A stretch of 49,159 nucleotides of DNA from Flammeovirgaceae bacterium BBD 1991-12 (GCA_001657315.1 LYSV01000034.1:1-49159); one strand, 5' to 3'. Shown: positions 1-9,001, counted from the stretch's first letter. A program made the numbers and translations. The notes: generated from the letters alone by a model not told the origin.

Positions 1-15
1 AAATGCGTTTGCCCC

Positions 16-50
16 GAACTTTGAACTTTCAACGTAGAACATTGAACGAA
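16..50. repeat. Degenerate heptamer tandem repeat (GAACNNN type)
   Basis: Five consecutive 7-bp units (GAACTTT, GAACTTT, CAACGTA, GAACATT, GAACGAA) lie directly upstream of the prfC promoter. The part at 23-47 matches the reverse complement of 21778-21802 at 23 of 25 positions, so this is a dispersed family. Confidence 0.75.
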
Positions 51-57
51 TTACCCT

Positions 58-65
58 TAACTTTG
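58..65 (+). promoter_or_regulatory. Putative prfC -7 promoter element
   Basis: TAACTTTG is an exact match to the Bacteroidota -7 consensus TAnnTTTG and lies about 20 nt before the prfC ATG. No well-spaced -33 TTTG is visible, so only the -7 element is claimed. Confidence 0.45.
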
Positions 66-84
66 CACCTTTATTTTTCAGCGT

Positions 85-1665
85 ATGTCAATAACGGAAG
101 AAATAGAGAAAAGAAAAACGTTTGGGATCATAAGCCACCCCGATGCAGGTAAAACCACGCTAACGGAAAAGCTGCTGCTGTTTGGCGGCGCTATTCAGTC
201 GGCCGGGGCTGTTAAATCCAATAAAATAAAGATGCATGCCCGTTCGGATTGGATGGAGATCGAGAAGCAACGGGGTATCTCAGTGGCTACATCAGTCATG
301 GCTTTTGACTATAAGAATAAAAAGATCAATATCCTGGACACACCGGGTCACCAGGACTTTGCCGAAGATACGTACCGCACCCTAACTGCTGTGGATAGTG
401 TGATCATGGTGATCGACTGTGTGAAAGGAGTGGAGATACAGACAGAGAAACTGATGGAGGTATGCCGTATGCGCAATACTCCGGTGATGTGTTTTATCAA
501 TAAGCTGGACCGGGAGGGGAGAGACCCCTATGATCTGCTGGATGAAATCGAGGAAAAGCTGAATATCAAGGTCAGGCCTCTTTCCTGGCCGGTAAGTATG
601 GGCAAAACCTTTAAGGGGGTATACAGCCTGTACAATCAAAGTCTGTACCTGTTTGAGCCGAGCAAATCCAAGGTTGAGGATGAAGGATTGAAGATCGGGG
701 ACATTAATGATCCCCGCATTGATGAGCATATTGGCGAAAGTGATGCTGCTCAATTGCGTGAAGATGTAGAGCTGATCGAGGGAGTGTATCCGGAATTTGA
801 CACAAAGGAATACCTGGCCGGTAAGGTTGCACCGGTTTTTTTTGGTAGTGCCGTCAATAATTTTGGTGTACGGGAGCTACTGGATTGCTTTATCGATCTG
901 GCGCCATCACCATTGCCCCGGGAAACGGAGGAGCGTGTAATAGTACCGGAAGAAAAGAAATTCTCCGGGTTTGTTTTTAAGATCCATGCCAATATGGACC
1001 CCAACCACCGTAACCGGATAGCTTTTGTACGTGTATGTGCCGGAAAATTTCAGCGGGGTAGCAACTATCATCATGTAAGGGCCAATAAAAAGATCCGGTT
1101 TTCAAACGCAACTGCGTTTATGGCACAGGAAAAGGAAATTGTGGATGAGGCGTGGCCAGGGGATATTGTAGGGTTGTATGATACCGGTAATCTGAAGATC
1201 GGCGACACCTTGTCGGAAGGAGAGGGAGGAATGTACAAAGGGATTCCCAGTTTTTCTCCCGAGATCTTCAAAGAGGTGATCAATAAAGATGCCATGAAAA
1301 CCAAGCAGTTGGAAAAAGGACTGAATCAATTGATGGAGGAAGGGGTAGCTCAGTTGTTTACCTATGAACTGGGATCGAGAAAGGTGGTCGGTACTGTGGG
1401 GATACTACAGTTTGAAGTGATCCAGCATCGGTTAAAAAACGAGTACGGAGCCTCCTGTGACTTTACTCCCATCAACTTATTCAAGGCCTGCTGGATAGAC
1501 AGTGACGATCCGAAAAAGCTGAAGGAGTTTGTCGATTCCAAGTCACGTCATATTGCAAGGGATAAGGAGGGTAAGCTGGTGTTTATGGCTGAGTCGAGGT
1601 CGTGGCTGAGTATGGTGCAGGATAACTTTCCTGATATCCGCTTTCATTTTACTTCGGAGTTTTGA
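85..1665 (+). CDS. prfC: Peptide chain release factor 3 (RF3)
   Basis: This is a translational GTPase of 526 aa, the usual RF3 length. In the family it removes RF1/RF2 from the ribosome after peptide release. The G domain is intact: the P-loop is at residues 14-25 (HPDAGKTT), the DTPGH switch at 85-89 and NKLD at 139-142. Domain II and the RF3-type C-terminal domain follow, ending with the family-typical [15 protein letters not shown] stretch. The ATG sits about 20 nt after an exact -7 element. The gene is monocistronic and convergent with the AhpD-like gene downstream. Identity is secure from sequence and length. Confidence 0.97.
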   Translation: MSITEEIEKRKTFGIISHPDAGKTTLTEKLLLFGGAIQSAGAVKSNKIKMHARSDWMEIEKQRGISVATSVMAFDYKNKKINILDTPGHQDFAEDTYRTLTAVDSVIMVIDCVKGVEIQTEKLMEVCRMRNTPVMCFINKLDREGRDPYDLLDEIEEKLNIKVRPLSWPVSMGKTFKGVYSLYNQSLYLFEPSKSKVEDEGLKIGDINDPRIDEHIGESDAAQLREDVELIEGVYPEFDTKEYLAGKVAPVFFGSAVNNFGVRELLDCFIDLAPSPLPRETEERVIVPEEKKFSGFVFKIHANMDPNHRNRIAFVRVCAGKFQRGSNYHHVRANKKIRFSNATAFMAQEKEIVDEAWPGDIVGLYDTGNLKIGDTLSEGEGGMYKGIPSFSPEIFKEVINKDAMKTKQLEKGLNQLMEEGVAQLFTYELGSRKVVGTVGILQFEVIQHRLKNEYGASCDFTPINLFKACWIDSDDPKKLKEFVDSKSRHIARDKEGKLVFMAESRSWLSMVQDNFPDIRFHFTSEF

Positions 1666-1714
1666 ACGGTAACCTTACCCGGAAATTATAGTTTCCTGTT
1701 TATTGGTTAAAAAG

Positions 1715-1748
1715 ATCATCTGACAATGACCCGTCATTGTCAGATGAT
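1715..1748 (-). terminator. Intrinsic terminator with perfect 15-bp stem
   Basis: Arms 1715-1729 and 1734-1748 are perfectly complementary around a 4-nt loop (CCCG). On the minus strand the stem is followed by CTTTTTAA, so it best terminates the AhpD-like gene ending at 1789. It may also stop read-through from prfC, which ends at 1665. Confidence 0.8.
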
Positions 1749-1788
1749 GATTGATTGGTCAGTTTCCTGCTCCGCTTAGGGATGAAAC

Positions 1789-2361
1789 TCAGGTCAGTTC
1801 TTTTCTGCTGGCCAGTTTATCAAGAAAACCTTTATCAACATTGATCTTGGTGGCATTGGCCAGATGATTGTAAAATACAGCCATCCCTGACATAGCTATG
1901 ATCTCCATGATCTCCTCATCACTGAATCCCATTTCCTTAAGATTGTCAAAGTCCTCCTGAGTGGATGAGTTGGAATCTTTCGCGAGCTTTACCGCATAAT
2001 CTATGGCCGCCTTTTCCTTAGGGTCTGCAGTGTCACAGGTATAGGTACTGATCAGAGCGTCTATCTGCTCAGGAGTAACACCTATGCTCAGGCAAAAGGC
2101 ATGATGTGCATCTTCGCAATAATGGCACTCTTTCAGGGATGAAATGGCCACGAAGATCATCTCCTTTAGCTTTCTTCCTACTTTTCCGCTTGTGAGAATA
2201 TTGCGCATAACGGGCCATATGCCCTCAAGGGATACTGGAGAAACCGCCCATACCTTAAAAAAGTTGGGCGTAAACGGTGCGTTAAGTGCTGTTTGGATCT
2301 TGTCAAAGACTTCACTCAATTCGGGATTGAATGGTACTTCTACCATGTTGCTGATCTTCAT
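1789..2361 (-). CDS. AhpD-like / carboxymuconolactone decarboxylase family protein
   Basis: The protein has 190 aa from the ATG at 2361; the upstream in-frame TTG is less likely. Near residues 78-86 it carries the E-C-x-x-C-x3-H core (ECHYCEDAHH) of AhpD-type alkylhydroperoxidases. In that family the two cysteines form the redox-active pair and the Glu and His relay protons. The fold should be all-helical and the protein cytoplasmic. The likely role is peroxide or redox protection, but the substrate is not deducible. It is monocistronic, ending at the strong hairpin at 1715-1748. A true carboxymuconolactone decarboxylase is unlikely because the CxxC pair is present. Confidence 0.85.
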   Translation of the reverse strand: MKISNMVEVPFNPELSEVFDKIQTALNAPFTPNFFKVWAVSPVSLEGIWPVMRNILTSGKVGRKLKEMIFVAISSLKECHYCEDAHHAFCLSIGVTPEQIDALISTYTCDTADPKEKAAIDYAVKLAKDSNSSTQEDFDNLKEMGFSDEEIMEIIAMSGMAVFYNHLANATKINVDKGFLDKLASRKELT

Positions 2362-2478
2362 AATCAAGTTGTTTTATTTGTGTTACATAATTTACGCGTT
2401 GGTTCAGAGCCTTCTTCAAGATCACGTTTCAGGAAGTAAGACCTGCTTTTGCCGGGGTGTTACTCCCTGACTGTTGTT

Positions 2479-2874
2479 TTAGGATTTAGACCTTGCCCAT
2501 TCCATTACCTCCTCCTCGTCGGTGGAGATGAAGTGGTCATAGTTGCGGTCTCCGTCCTGTCCGCCCTGCACCAGATACTGAATGGTAATTTCCTTGGCCA
2601 GACTGGGCACGACTACACCCCATTTTACCAGACCGTTCTGATCGGCAAGGTCTCCGGTCATTAACCATATCTCCTGCATCTCCTTGTTAAACATCGTTTC
2701 ATCATCTTCCACTACTACCACTATAACATCTACATTCGGCAGTGACATGTTGTCCTTGCATTCCTGCAGGCCTACCTGATAGTTTTCAAGATCATTCCCC
2801 TTTAAAAATCTGAAGTAAAGAATGTGGTCATCAATGATTTTGGTAATGTGCGCCTTTTGTTCAGTGTTGCTCAT
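2479..2874 (-). CDS. Small conserved-looking cytoplasmic protein of unknown function
   Basis: About 131 aa from the ATG at 2874; an in-frame TTG at 2907 would add 11 implausible residues. It has no signal peptide or membrane segment. It is acidic, with a central hydrophobic strand (VDVIVVVVED) followed by a helix and a second strand (KWGVVVPSL). That alternation loosely recalls STAS/SpoIIAA-like folds, but I do not recognise a named family. It follows the HAMP/GAF/PAS sensor gene after about 40 nt on the same strand, so co-transcription and a regulatory partnership are plausible. This is inference only. Confidence 0.6.
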   Translation of the reverse strand: MSNTEQKAHITKIIDDHILYFRFLKGNDLENYQVGLQECKDNMSLPNVDVIVVVVEDDETMFNKEMQEIWLMTGDLADQNGLVKWGVVVPSLAKEITIQYLVQGGQDGDRNYDHFISTDEEEVMEWARSKS

Positions 2875-2913
2875 TATTTTATGGGTTTTGGTAAATAAAA
2901 AAATCAATTATAG

Positions 2914-4446
2914 TTAGTGGGAACTGGAAGTTTTCAATTCCTTTAATTCTGCCTTTAGTTCGTCGAGATACATGAGGTTTTCGGCGATCTGATGTTCTTT
3001 TTCCATCTCTTTGGTAATATCTCTGGCGTACAGAATATAGTGGATGGTCCCACCAAGGTCTTCCTTGTTCATGTACACCTCTACATTGGTCTGCGACCCA
3101 TCCAGACCGGAGGCCCGGGTTCTTCTTCTCCTTCTAAAGAAATCAGGGTTTTCAGGGTCAAATTTCTTAATGAATTGCTGCACATAGAGCTCCGTTCCCT
3201 GAAGGTTAAGTTCTCCTGCCTTGAACAGCTCTTTGGCAGAACTGTTGAGTGAATCGACCTTGCCCTGTGCGTCGCATACCACTATGGCGTCATTGGAGTT
3301 TTCAAAGATAGCGGCGCTTTTCTTCTCGCTTACCTCCAGTTCTGACTGTTTCCGTTGCAGTGCCTCCTGGGTGGCCAGCATTTCCTCCTGGTTCTGACGC
3401 ATTTCTTCTTCCTGAGATCGTAGCTCTTCCGTCTGCTGCTGGGAAGCTTCCAGCAGGTTTTTGGTTTTTTCATTGATCTGGACACTTGAAATGGTAGAGG
3501 CAATGTTTTCCCCCAGCCTTTCTATAAGCTCGATCTTATGGTCAGGAAATTCCCAGAAGGATGCCAGTTCGATCATACCATAAACTTCCTCATTCATCTT
3601 GAGCGGTACTATAAGCAAACTGTTGGGGGGCGCTTCCCCCAGCCCTGATGTGATATTGACGTAGTCCTCAGGAACGATTTTCAAATGGACAGTTTGTTTT
3701 TCAAGAAAAACCTGTCCCAGCATACCTTCGCCTGCCTGCACTTTCTTGTTATGGAACTTCTTCCTGTCATAGGCATAGCAGGCTACCAATTCCAGATAGG
3801 TTTCTTCCCCCTCATCATTGTTCACTATGAATAGTCCACCCTGATTCACCTCCGTATACTTTACCAGGTTGGAGATTATTTTGTCACTTAAACTCTTAAG
3901 ATCATCGTTGTCAGCCCTTAGCAGATCAATGAACTTGGCTAGCCCTTCGGTGATCCAGTTACGTTTTTGATCTTCACTGGCAATTTCCCTCATCCTTGCC
4001 CTCATGCTTAGCAAGGCCCCTTCAAGAGGATCCTGACCGTTTTGCTTACTCTTGTTCTTTTCAGTAACCTCATCGTCAGAGTAGCTTACATCCAACTCTC
4101 CGTTTTCAATGCTTTTTATGAATCTGGAAGCATTCAGGGTATTCTTTCTCATGGCGTTAAAAGCCTCTGCAATTTCTCTGAATTCCACAGGCTTTGTGAT
4201 ATCAACAGCCTGTGCATAGTGGTCCTCGTCTGTATCGAGAAGGCTGTTCCGTATCTTGGTCAACGGCCGGATAAGGTTTTTGAGGATAAAAAGATGAGCA
4301 ATGATCAGTAATGGAACTATTAAAAGGACCAATTCGTCCCTCAGCGTAGTTGTATCAAAATTGAAAAAATAACAGGCTACAACGCCGAGGTTGAGAGCAA
4401 TGAAAAGCAGGTTCCAGTAGACTGCAAGGGGTTTTCGTTTCTTCAT
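2914..4446 (-). CDS. Membrane HAMP-GAF-PAS sensor protein lacking a kinase domain
   Basis: The protein has 510 aa. Two membrane segments (about 7-28 and 38-58) are joined by a very short loop. They are followed by a HAMP-like region (about 59-110), a GAF domain (about 165-320), a Gln/Glu-rich coiled coil (about 325-375, with repeats such as EEMRQNQEEM) and a PAS domain (about 375-490). No histidine kinase, cyclase, EAL or methyl-accepting output domain follows: it ends about 20 residues after the PAS domain. Families with this layout sense cytoplasmic ligands or redox state and must signal through a partner. The neighbouring 131-aa gene and the histidine kinase further upstream are candidates. 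Domain boundaries are estimated by eye. Confidence 0.75.
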   Translation of the reverse strand: MKKRKPLAVYWNLLFIALNLGVVACYFFNFDTTTLRDELVLLIVPLLIIAHLFILKNLIRPLTKIRNSLLDTDEDHYAQAVDITKPVEFREIAEAFNAMRKNTLNASRFIKSIENGELDVSYSDDEVTEKNKSKQNGQDPLEGALLSMRARMREIASEDQKRNWITEGLAKFIDLLRADNDDLKSLSDKIISNLVKYTEVNQGGLFIVNNDEGEETYLELVACYAYDRKKFHNKKVQAGEGMLGQVFLEKQTVHLKIVPEDYVNITSGLGEAPPNSLLIVPLKMNEEVYGMIELASFWEFPDHKIELIERLGENIASTISSVQINEKTKNLLEASQQQTEELRSQEEEMRQNQEEMLATQEALQRKQSELEVSEKKSAAIFENSNDAIVVCDAQGKVDSLNSSAKELFKAGELNLQGTELYVQQFIKKFDPENPDFFRRRRRTRASGLDGSQTNVEVYMNKEDLGGTIHYILYARDITKEMEKEHQIAENLMYLDELKAELKELKTSSSH

Positions 4447-4897
4447 TCGCTTTACAGGTAGTAGATTGACTTTGTCCTGCTTCCGGAATTCTCAGCATTG
4501 CATTGTTAATACACTATGGACCACTACAAACTTTCTACCTATAAACAACTGTCAACTTCCTGAAAATCGGAGTATTAAGACTTCTATAAAGTTAAGCAAA
4601 CGTTTTCATTCTCTTTTTGCAGATGATTTATGGCAGAAGTAAGGTTTTAATCATTTTTTCACAAATCATGCTAAAAAAACTAAATATAATTAACGCTTTT
4701 GATGGTGTGGGAAATGGTTGCGACTAACAACAACCATTTTAAAACCGGTTATTGCTATTTTGAGGGGTAATAAAATTCATTTTATGCTATAAAAGGTATG
4801 TATGTATTAAATATGTGCTTATTTATAATAATTGACTTTAACCGGGATCAATGTGCTGGTTTACAGACAAGTACATGTGCCAAACCGGACAACTTCC
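4447..4897. other. 451-bp AT-rich intergenic region
   Basis: The region lies between the kinase-less sensor gene and the histidine kinase gene, both on minus. It is AT-rich with no credible ORF. I see no strong hairpin terminator for the kinase gene and no exact promoter pair. It should contain the promoter of the sensor gene. Confidence 0.5.
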
Positions 4898-6601
4898 TCA
4901 TGCGCAGGCTGATGCCGGATTATCATTAATGACAGATCTGGACCGGGGAAAGCTGATCCTGAATGATGTTCCCTCGCCATAGCTGGAGTGGATGTCGATC
5001 TTACCGTTCAGCTTTTCGACGGATTCATATACGATAAAGAGTCCGAGACCGGAACCTTCTGACTGTTCGGTGGCACGGAAGAACATCTTAAACACATCCC
5101 CTATGTGTTCTTCCCTGATCCCAATACCATTATCTTCCACATGGATGCATAGGAAATTAGGGTCTTGTTTCCCTGAAATGACTATCCTGCGCTGTGCTTT
5201 GCTTTTATCGCTGTACTTGATGGCATTGCTGATGAGATTGCGGAAAATTATTCTAAGTCGCTGGTAGTCAGAATAGATCACATCACAATCATCAAGCCGG
5301 GACTCAATTTTGATGTCCTTGATCCCATCCACATAGGAAAGTTCCGTAATACTGTCATTGATGACCTCTTCCAGCCGAATGGGTTTTATATTTGGTTCTG
5401 TACGTGAGTTTCTGCTGAAGTCAATAAGACTTTTAATGACCTCTTCCAGCTTTTCTATACACTTACCAATCTGATCCAGATATAGCTTAAGGTTTTGGGG
5501 GTCGTTTTCGTACCTTGATATCTGCACCAGCCCCAGTACTGACTTAAGGGGTGCACCAAGATCATGGGATACGCTGTAAACAAACCGATCCAGCTCACCC
5601 ACTGTCTTGTTGAGCTGATCAATGGCCCTCTCCAGTTTCCGGGTTCTTTCCTTTACCTTGTACTCAAGGTTTTGATTACTTTCTTCCAGTTGTGTTTTAA
5701 CAGATATGAGTAATTTATTCTGTTCGTCGATCTTTTCCTTCTGGGTTTCGATCTCTTCGGTTTTTTCCCTGAGCTTCCTGTTGCCTTCCAGCAGCTCACC
5801 GTTCAATTGTTCCAGCTGCACCCTTGCCTTTTCCTGTTCCCTGAACGAATTTTTGAGGTTACGGATCATGACGTTAAAGGCCTCCGACAGTTTTCGTGTT
5901 TCGTCGTTACCTATCACCTTCACTTCTTCCATCCTGTCAGAGTGGACGATCTTTTCAAAGGCACTTTCGAGCCGTGCCAGAGGTACCGTTACTGACCGGG
6001 CAGTGAGGGTTGCTATAATTAATGCCAGCAGGGTGGTCATAAAAAGGAACAGTAAGGCTTCTGACCGGGTTTTTTCCAATATTTCGTCTGCCGCTTCCTT
6101 GTTTTCCTCAAATTCGAGGATCTCACTTCGCATACGCTTCAGGCTAAGGTCTGACAACTTCTGCCAGTATGTTTCCGCCTTAAGAGCATATACACTATCC
6201 ACTATAACTCCACTGGAATACCCCTTAATGCCGGATTCGTAGAGGCCGTTTATACTCGTTTTCGTTAATTCCAGTAGTTTCAACTCTTCGTCACCATTGT
6301 TGACCACGGTTTCATATTTTTCATCTTCTTCTTCCCAAATGTCCATGGCAGCCAACTGTTTCATTACTTCTGAATGCAGGGAATCCGCTATGCGTCTTTT
6401 CCCCTGTTTCAGGTTAAGCATCAAATTGTAGGTAAGTGCGTAAATACTGTGATTATTCAGTAGCTCCGGAATGCTTTCATTGGCAAAATTACCAATGCGG
6501 CTCATGGACTGTTCTGCTCTTCTGAGTTGTATGTATTCCGTAAGCGCGCTGCTAATAATGATAATACTCAACCCTGTAATGATCTTCTTTTTTATCCTCA
6601 T
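4898..6601 (-). CDS. HAMP-domain sensor histidine kinase
   Basis: This is a 567-aa membrane kinase. TM1 is near residues 8-24, a helical periplasmic sensor domain spans about 28-182, and TM2 is at about 183-202. HAMP follows (about 203-255), then a long coiled coil (about 255-335). The HisKA box SVSHDLGAPLKS has the phospho-acceptor His at about 346. The HATPase domain shows an N box (NLISNAIKYS), DNGIGI and GSGLGL. All catalytic motifs are intact. It starts 16 nt after the outer-membrane-like gene at 6618-7343, so the two probably form an operon. No response regulator lies nearby, so the output is unknown. Confidence 0.9.
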   Translation of the reverse strand: MRIKKKIITGLSIIIISSALTEYIQLRRAEQSMSRIGNFANESIPELLNNHSIYALTYNLMLNLKQGKRRIADSLHSEVMKQLAAMDIWEEEDEKYETVVNNGDEELKLLELTKTSINGLYESGIKGYSSGVIVDSVYALKAETYWQKLSDLSLKRMRSEILEFEENKEAADEILEKTRSEALLFLFMTTLLALIIATLTARSVTVPLARLESAFEKIVHSDRMEEVKVIGNDETRKLSEAFNVMIRNLKNSFREQEKARVQLEQLNGELLEGNRKLREKTEEIETQKEKIDEQNKLLISVKTQLEESNQNLEYKVKERTRKLERAIDQLNKTVGELDRFVYSVSHDLGAPLKSVLGLVQISRYENDPQNLKLYLDQIGKCIEKLEEVIKSLIDFSRNSRTEPNIKPIRLEEVINDSITELSYVDGIKDIKIESRLDDCDVIYSDYQRLRIIFRNLISNAIKYSDKSKAQRRIVISGKQDPNFLCIHVEDNGIGIREEHIGDVFKMFFRATEQSEGSGLGLFIVYESVEKLNGKIDIHSSYGEGTSFRISFPRSRSVINDNPASACA

Positions 6602-6617
6602 ACCCTTCCGGTTTTGA

Positions 6618-7343
6618 TCATTTCACATCAAACTCCAGCGTCAGCCTGATCACTACTCCGGTCTTATTGTCCGTGCCATAAAGTTTCAGTGGCACGCCCA
6701 ATGCCAGCTCCGATCCTTCCCAGCCGTTCCACACCACTCCCGGGGTTACCTGCCACCGGGTGGGATCTGTAATCAATCCGTTGAACTCCAGAATACCCTT
6801 GAAATCCCTGACAGGAGCGATCAAACCCGTATTCCACGTCCATTCCGTATTTTCGGACAGTTCCACACCTACTTCCGTATGTACCTGAGCGAAACCCAGT
6901 GGTTTTGAGAATATGACCTTAGACTCCCACTCTACATTGGTTTCTTTCTTAAGTTCCTCGTCGAGCTCTTCTTCAACCCCCCCTTCGGTGGCTATGGAAA
7001 GGGCAGTATTTCTGCTATTCAAAATGGCATACAGGAAACCAACCTGACCGGAACCCCCCCCTGAGTTTTTGTTGGTAATGTCGGAAAACTCCGCCTCGAT
7101 CTGAAGCCGTTCGGTAAGGCCATATTCCATCAGCAGCCCGATCTGATTCTGATGCTGGTAATAGTTGCTCAGTGTAAACTGAAGCTCATTCTTTTCCTGA
7201 ATGTACGCCGCTTCGGTGTAGAAGAATTCCTGTATGTACTGCGGGTATTCACTCTGATCTTCATCGAAAACCTGACCTATTCCGCTTAGCGGCAACAGAC
7301 AGGTAATTGTACCCCAAAAAATATCTGTTATTCTGTAGCCCAT
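6618..7343 (-). CDS. Secreted/outer-membrane beta-barrel-like protein of unknown function
   Basis: About 241 aa from the ATG at 7343; a GTG codon directly upstream is also in frame. The N-terminus looks like a signal peptide (hydrophobic stretch, then GIGQ as a probable cleavage region). The rest is a run of alternating amphipathic strands with Trp/Tyr/Gly, as in small outer-membrane barrels of the phenol-degradation transporter-like class. The final strands (VVIRLTLEFDV) fit a barrel closure. It is co-directional with the histidine kinase and 16 nt upstream of it, which suggests a surface component tied to that sensor. The exact family is not recognised. Confidence 0.6.
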   Translation of the reverse strand: MGYRITDIFWGTITCLLPLSGIGQVFDEDQSEYPQYIQEFFYTEAAYIQEKNELQFTLSNYYQHQNQIGLLMEYGLTERLQIEAEFSDITNKNSGGGSGQVGFLYAILNSRNTALSIATEGGVEEELDEELKKETNVEWESKVIFSKPLGFAQVHTEVGVELSENTEWTWNTGLIAPVRDFKGILEFNGLITDPTRWQVTPGVVWNGWEGSELALGVPLKLYGTDNKTGVVIRLTLEFDVK

Positions 7344-7458
7344 CACTATAAAACAATGTACTGCAGTTAGTGATCATGGGCAGATAAGCCACCGACCACA
7401 AACTGACAAATTATACCGGTACGAAGGTAGTAAGGAAGAAGGCACGACTGAATAGCGT

Positions 7459-7466
7459 TAATTTTG
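7459..7466 (+). promoter_or_regulatory. Putative -7 element for the RluA-family gene
   Basis: TAATTTTG matches TAnnTTTG exactly and lies 54-75 nt before the two possible ATG starts. No clear TTG is seen at the -33 distance. Confidence 0.35.
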
Positions 7467-7520
7467 TATTTTGCGCCAGGTACTTTTACCGGTATCTGAA
7501 TACAGGAATATCCGTATTTT

Positions 7521-8213
7521 ATGCGATCGATACCCGAGAATATGAAAGGCATCATACTTTATGAAGATAATCACCTCATTATAGTGAACAAGCCTGCCGG
7601 CATGCTTGTGCAGGGGGACAGCACGGGAGATGAAACACTGGCGGATCAGGTGAAAACCTATATCAAGGACAAATACAACAAACCGGGTGAGGTTTTTTTG
7701 GGTGTTGTACACCGGCTGGACAGGCCCGTAAGTGGTGCCGTTGTCTTTGCGCGCACTTCCAAGGCGCTCGAAAGGATGAATGCTTTGTTCAGGGACAGGC
7801 AGGTACAGAAGGTGTACTGGGCAATAGTAAAGGAACGCCCTCCCCAAACGCAGGACACCCTGATACACTGGCTTAGGAAAGACCGGAAATCCAATAAAAC
7901 CACAGCTTTCAACAAGGAGACAAAGGGCGCCAAAAATGCCGAATTGTCCTATAAACTGATTGGCCGGATAGCGGAATACTATTTGCTGGAAGTAACTCCG
8001 GTGACGGGCAGACCCCACCAGATCAGGGCACAGCTGGCCAAAACAGGTTGTTCTATACTGGGCGACCTGAAATATGGCGCCTCAAAGGCCAACCGGGAAG
8101 GGAGTATACATCTGCACTCCAGGGAGGTCGCTTTTCTGCATCCGGTAAAAAAGACTGAGCTAAGGATCACGGCCAGAGTACCTGAAGACAATATCTGGAA
8201 GCTTTTTCGGTGA
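7521..8213 (+). CDS. RluA-family RNA pseudouridine synthase
   Basis: 230 aa from ATG 7521, or 223 aa from ATG 7542, which would begin MKGIILYEDN and fits the family N-terminus better. The core motif HRLDRPVSG holds the catalytic Asp. Also visible are the N-terminal NHLIIVNKPAGM strand, the GRPHQIRAQL motif and the LHS.EVAFLHP region. There is no S4 domain, so it belongs to the short, S4-less members that modify rRNA or tRNA. The target site cannot be told from sequence. It is monocistronic, diverges from the outer-membrane-like gene and is unrelated in function to the ECF operon that follows. Confidence 0.92.
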   Translation: MRSIPENMKGIILYEDNHLIIVNKPAGMLVQGDSTGDETLADQVKTYIKDKYNKPGEVFLGVVHRLDRPVSGAVVFARTSKALERMNALFRDRQVQKVYWAIVKERPPQTQDTLIHWLRKDRKSNKTTAFNKETKGAKNAELSYKLIGRIAEYYLLEVTPVTGRPHQIRAQLAKTGCSILGDLKYGASKANREGSIHLHSREVAFLHPVKKTELRITARVPEDNIWKLFR

Positions 8214-8292
8214 TCGGATGATCCTTCCTGTGATCACGGGGTTGTACAGAAGGAACTATCTTTTCGCTTAATTATAATTGGGACAGTTTTGA

Positions 8293-8300
8293 TACGTTTG
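8293..8300 (+). promoter_or_regulatory. Putative -7 element of the ECF/FecR operon
   Basis: TACGTTTG is an exact TAnnTTTG match, 60 nt upstream of the TTG start of the sigma factor gene. A properly spaced -33 TTTG is not evident. Confidence 0.4.
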
Positions 8301-8359
8301 TTAGATAGTTACCTGCTGATCTGAAAAATGTATAGACCCATATAGCTCAATCCTGCTTT

Positions 8360-8938
8360 TTGAAAAACAACCAGAACGATATATCCATTGGTGAATTTGA
8401 AAACCTGTTCCGGAAGGAGCATGTCAGACTTACCCAACATGCATGTAATTTGGTGCGTGATCCGGAAGTAGCCCGCGATATTGTGCAGGAGGTATTCTAC
8501 AAACTGTGGAAAACGAAGGACAGGGTTAATTTCCATGATAACATTTCCGGTTACCTGTTCAAGGCTACCACAAACGGCGCCCTGAACTATTTAAAATCAC
8601 CCAAAAGAGTCTTACATGTAGCTGTGGAAAAGGCTGTTGAGAAAAAAACTGCCGATCATTCCGATCACCTGGAGTACAATGAGCTGGAAAGAAGTGTAAG
8701 AGCAGCCATTGACCGGCTGCCTTCAAAATGCCGTGTTATTTATCTTCTAAGCAGGCATGAAGATATGAAAAACCATGAGATAGCCGAGCATCTTGACATA
8801 TCCGTAAAAACAGTTGAAAATCAAATGACCATTGCTTTAAAGAAGCTGAGAGAGTTTCTTGAGCATTACCTGATAGAGTTTTTGGTGCTGTTACTGGCCC
8901 TTTCCTACGTGATTTGGTCCTTCTTACAGGGCATTTAG
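8360..8938 (+). CDS. ECF RNA polymerase sigma-70 factor with hydrophobic C-terminal tail
   Basis: 192 aa, starting at a TTG codon with no in-frame ATG near. Region 2 is clear (DPEVARDIVQEVFYKLWK), as is region 4 (LPSKCRVIYLLSRHEDMKNHEIAEHLDISVKTVE, quoted here only as a region at about 118-152). The last 23 residues (about 169-191) are strongly hydrophobic (FLVLLLALSYVIW), enough for one membrane segment. Hydrophobic tails occur on some Bacteroidota ECF factors, and this one could tether the factor to the membrane. The FecR-like anti-sigma gene follows after 153 nt. There is no TonB receptor gene beside it. Confidence 0.92.
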   Translation: MKNNQNDISIGEFENLFRKEHVRLTQHACNLVRDPEVARDIVQEVFYKLWKTKDRVNFHDNISGYLFKATTNGALNYLKSPKRVLHVAVEKAVEKKTADHSDHLEYNELERSVRAAIDRLPSKCRVIYLLSRHEDMKNHEIAEHLDISVKTVENQMTIALKKLREFLEHYLIEFLVLLLALSYVIWSFLQGI

Positions 8939-8987
8939 GCTGTTAAACACAGAAAAATTCCGTTTTTATTAAAAAAAGTTCTGCTGC

Positions 8988-9001
8988 CTTTAGGGGTAAA
9001 G
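8988..9001 (+). promoter_or_regulatory. Possible ECF-type promoter motif upstream of fecR-like gene
   Basis: CTTTAGGGGTAAAG, an imperfectly symmetric AGGGGTA-containing element after an A-tract (8971-8977), sits about 90 nt before the FecR ATG. Similar A-tract plus AGGGGTA arrangements are, as I recall, common between ECF and FecR genes in Bacteroidota. The role as autoregulatory promoter is inferred. Confidence 0.3.

Noticed and set aside
4540-4555. 16-bp word TATAAACAACTGTCAA also present at 21840-21855
   Set aside because: One shared 16-mer in 49 kb is near chance expectation and the flanks do not match.
5706-6242. 178-codon open frame on plus, antisense to the histidine kinase gene
   Set aside because: It has Ser/Leu/Arg-rich shadow composition, no recognisable family, and the minus frame has full kinase motifs.
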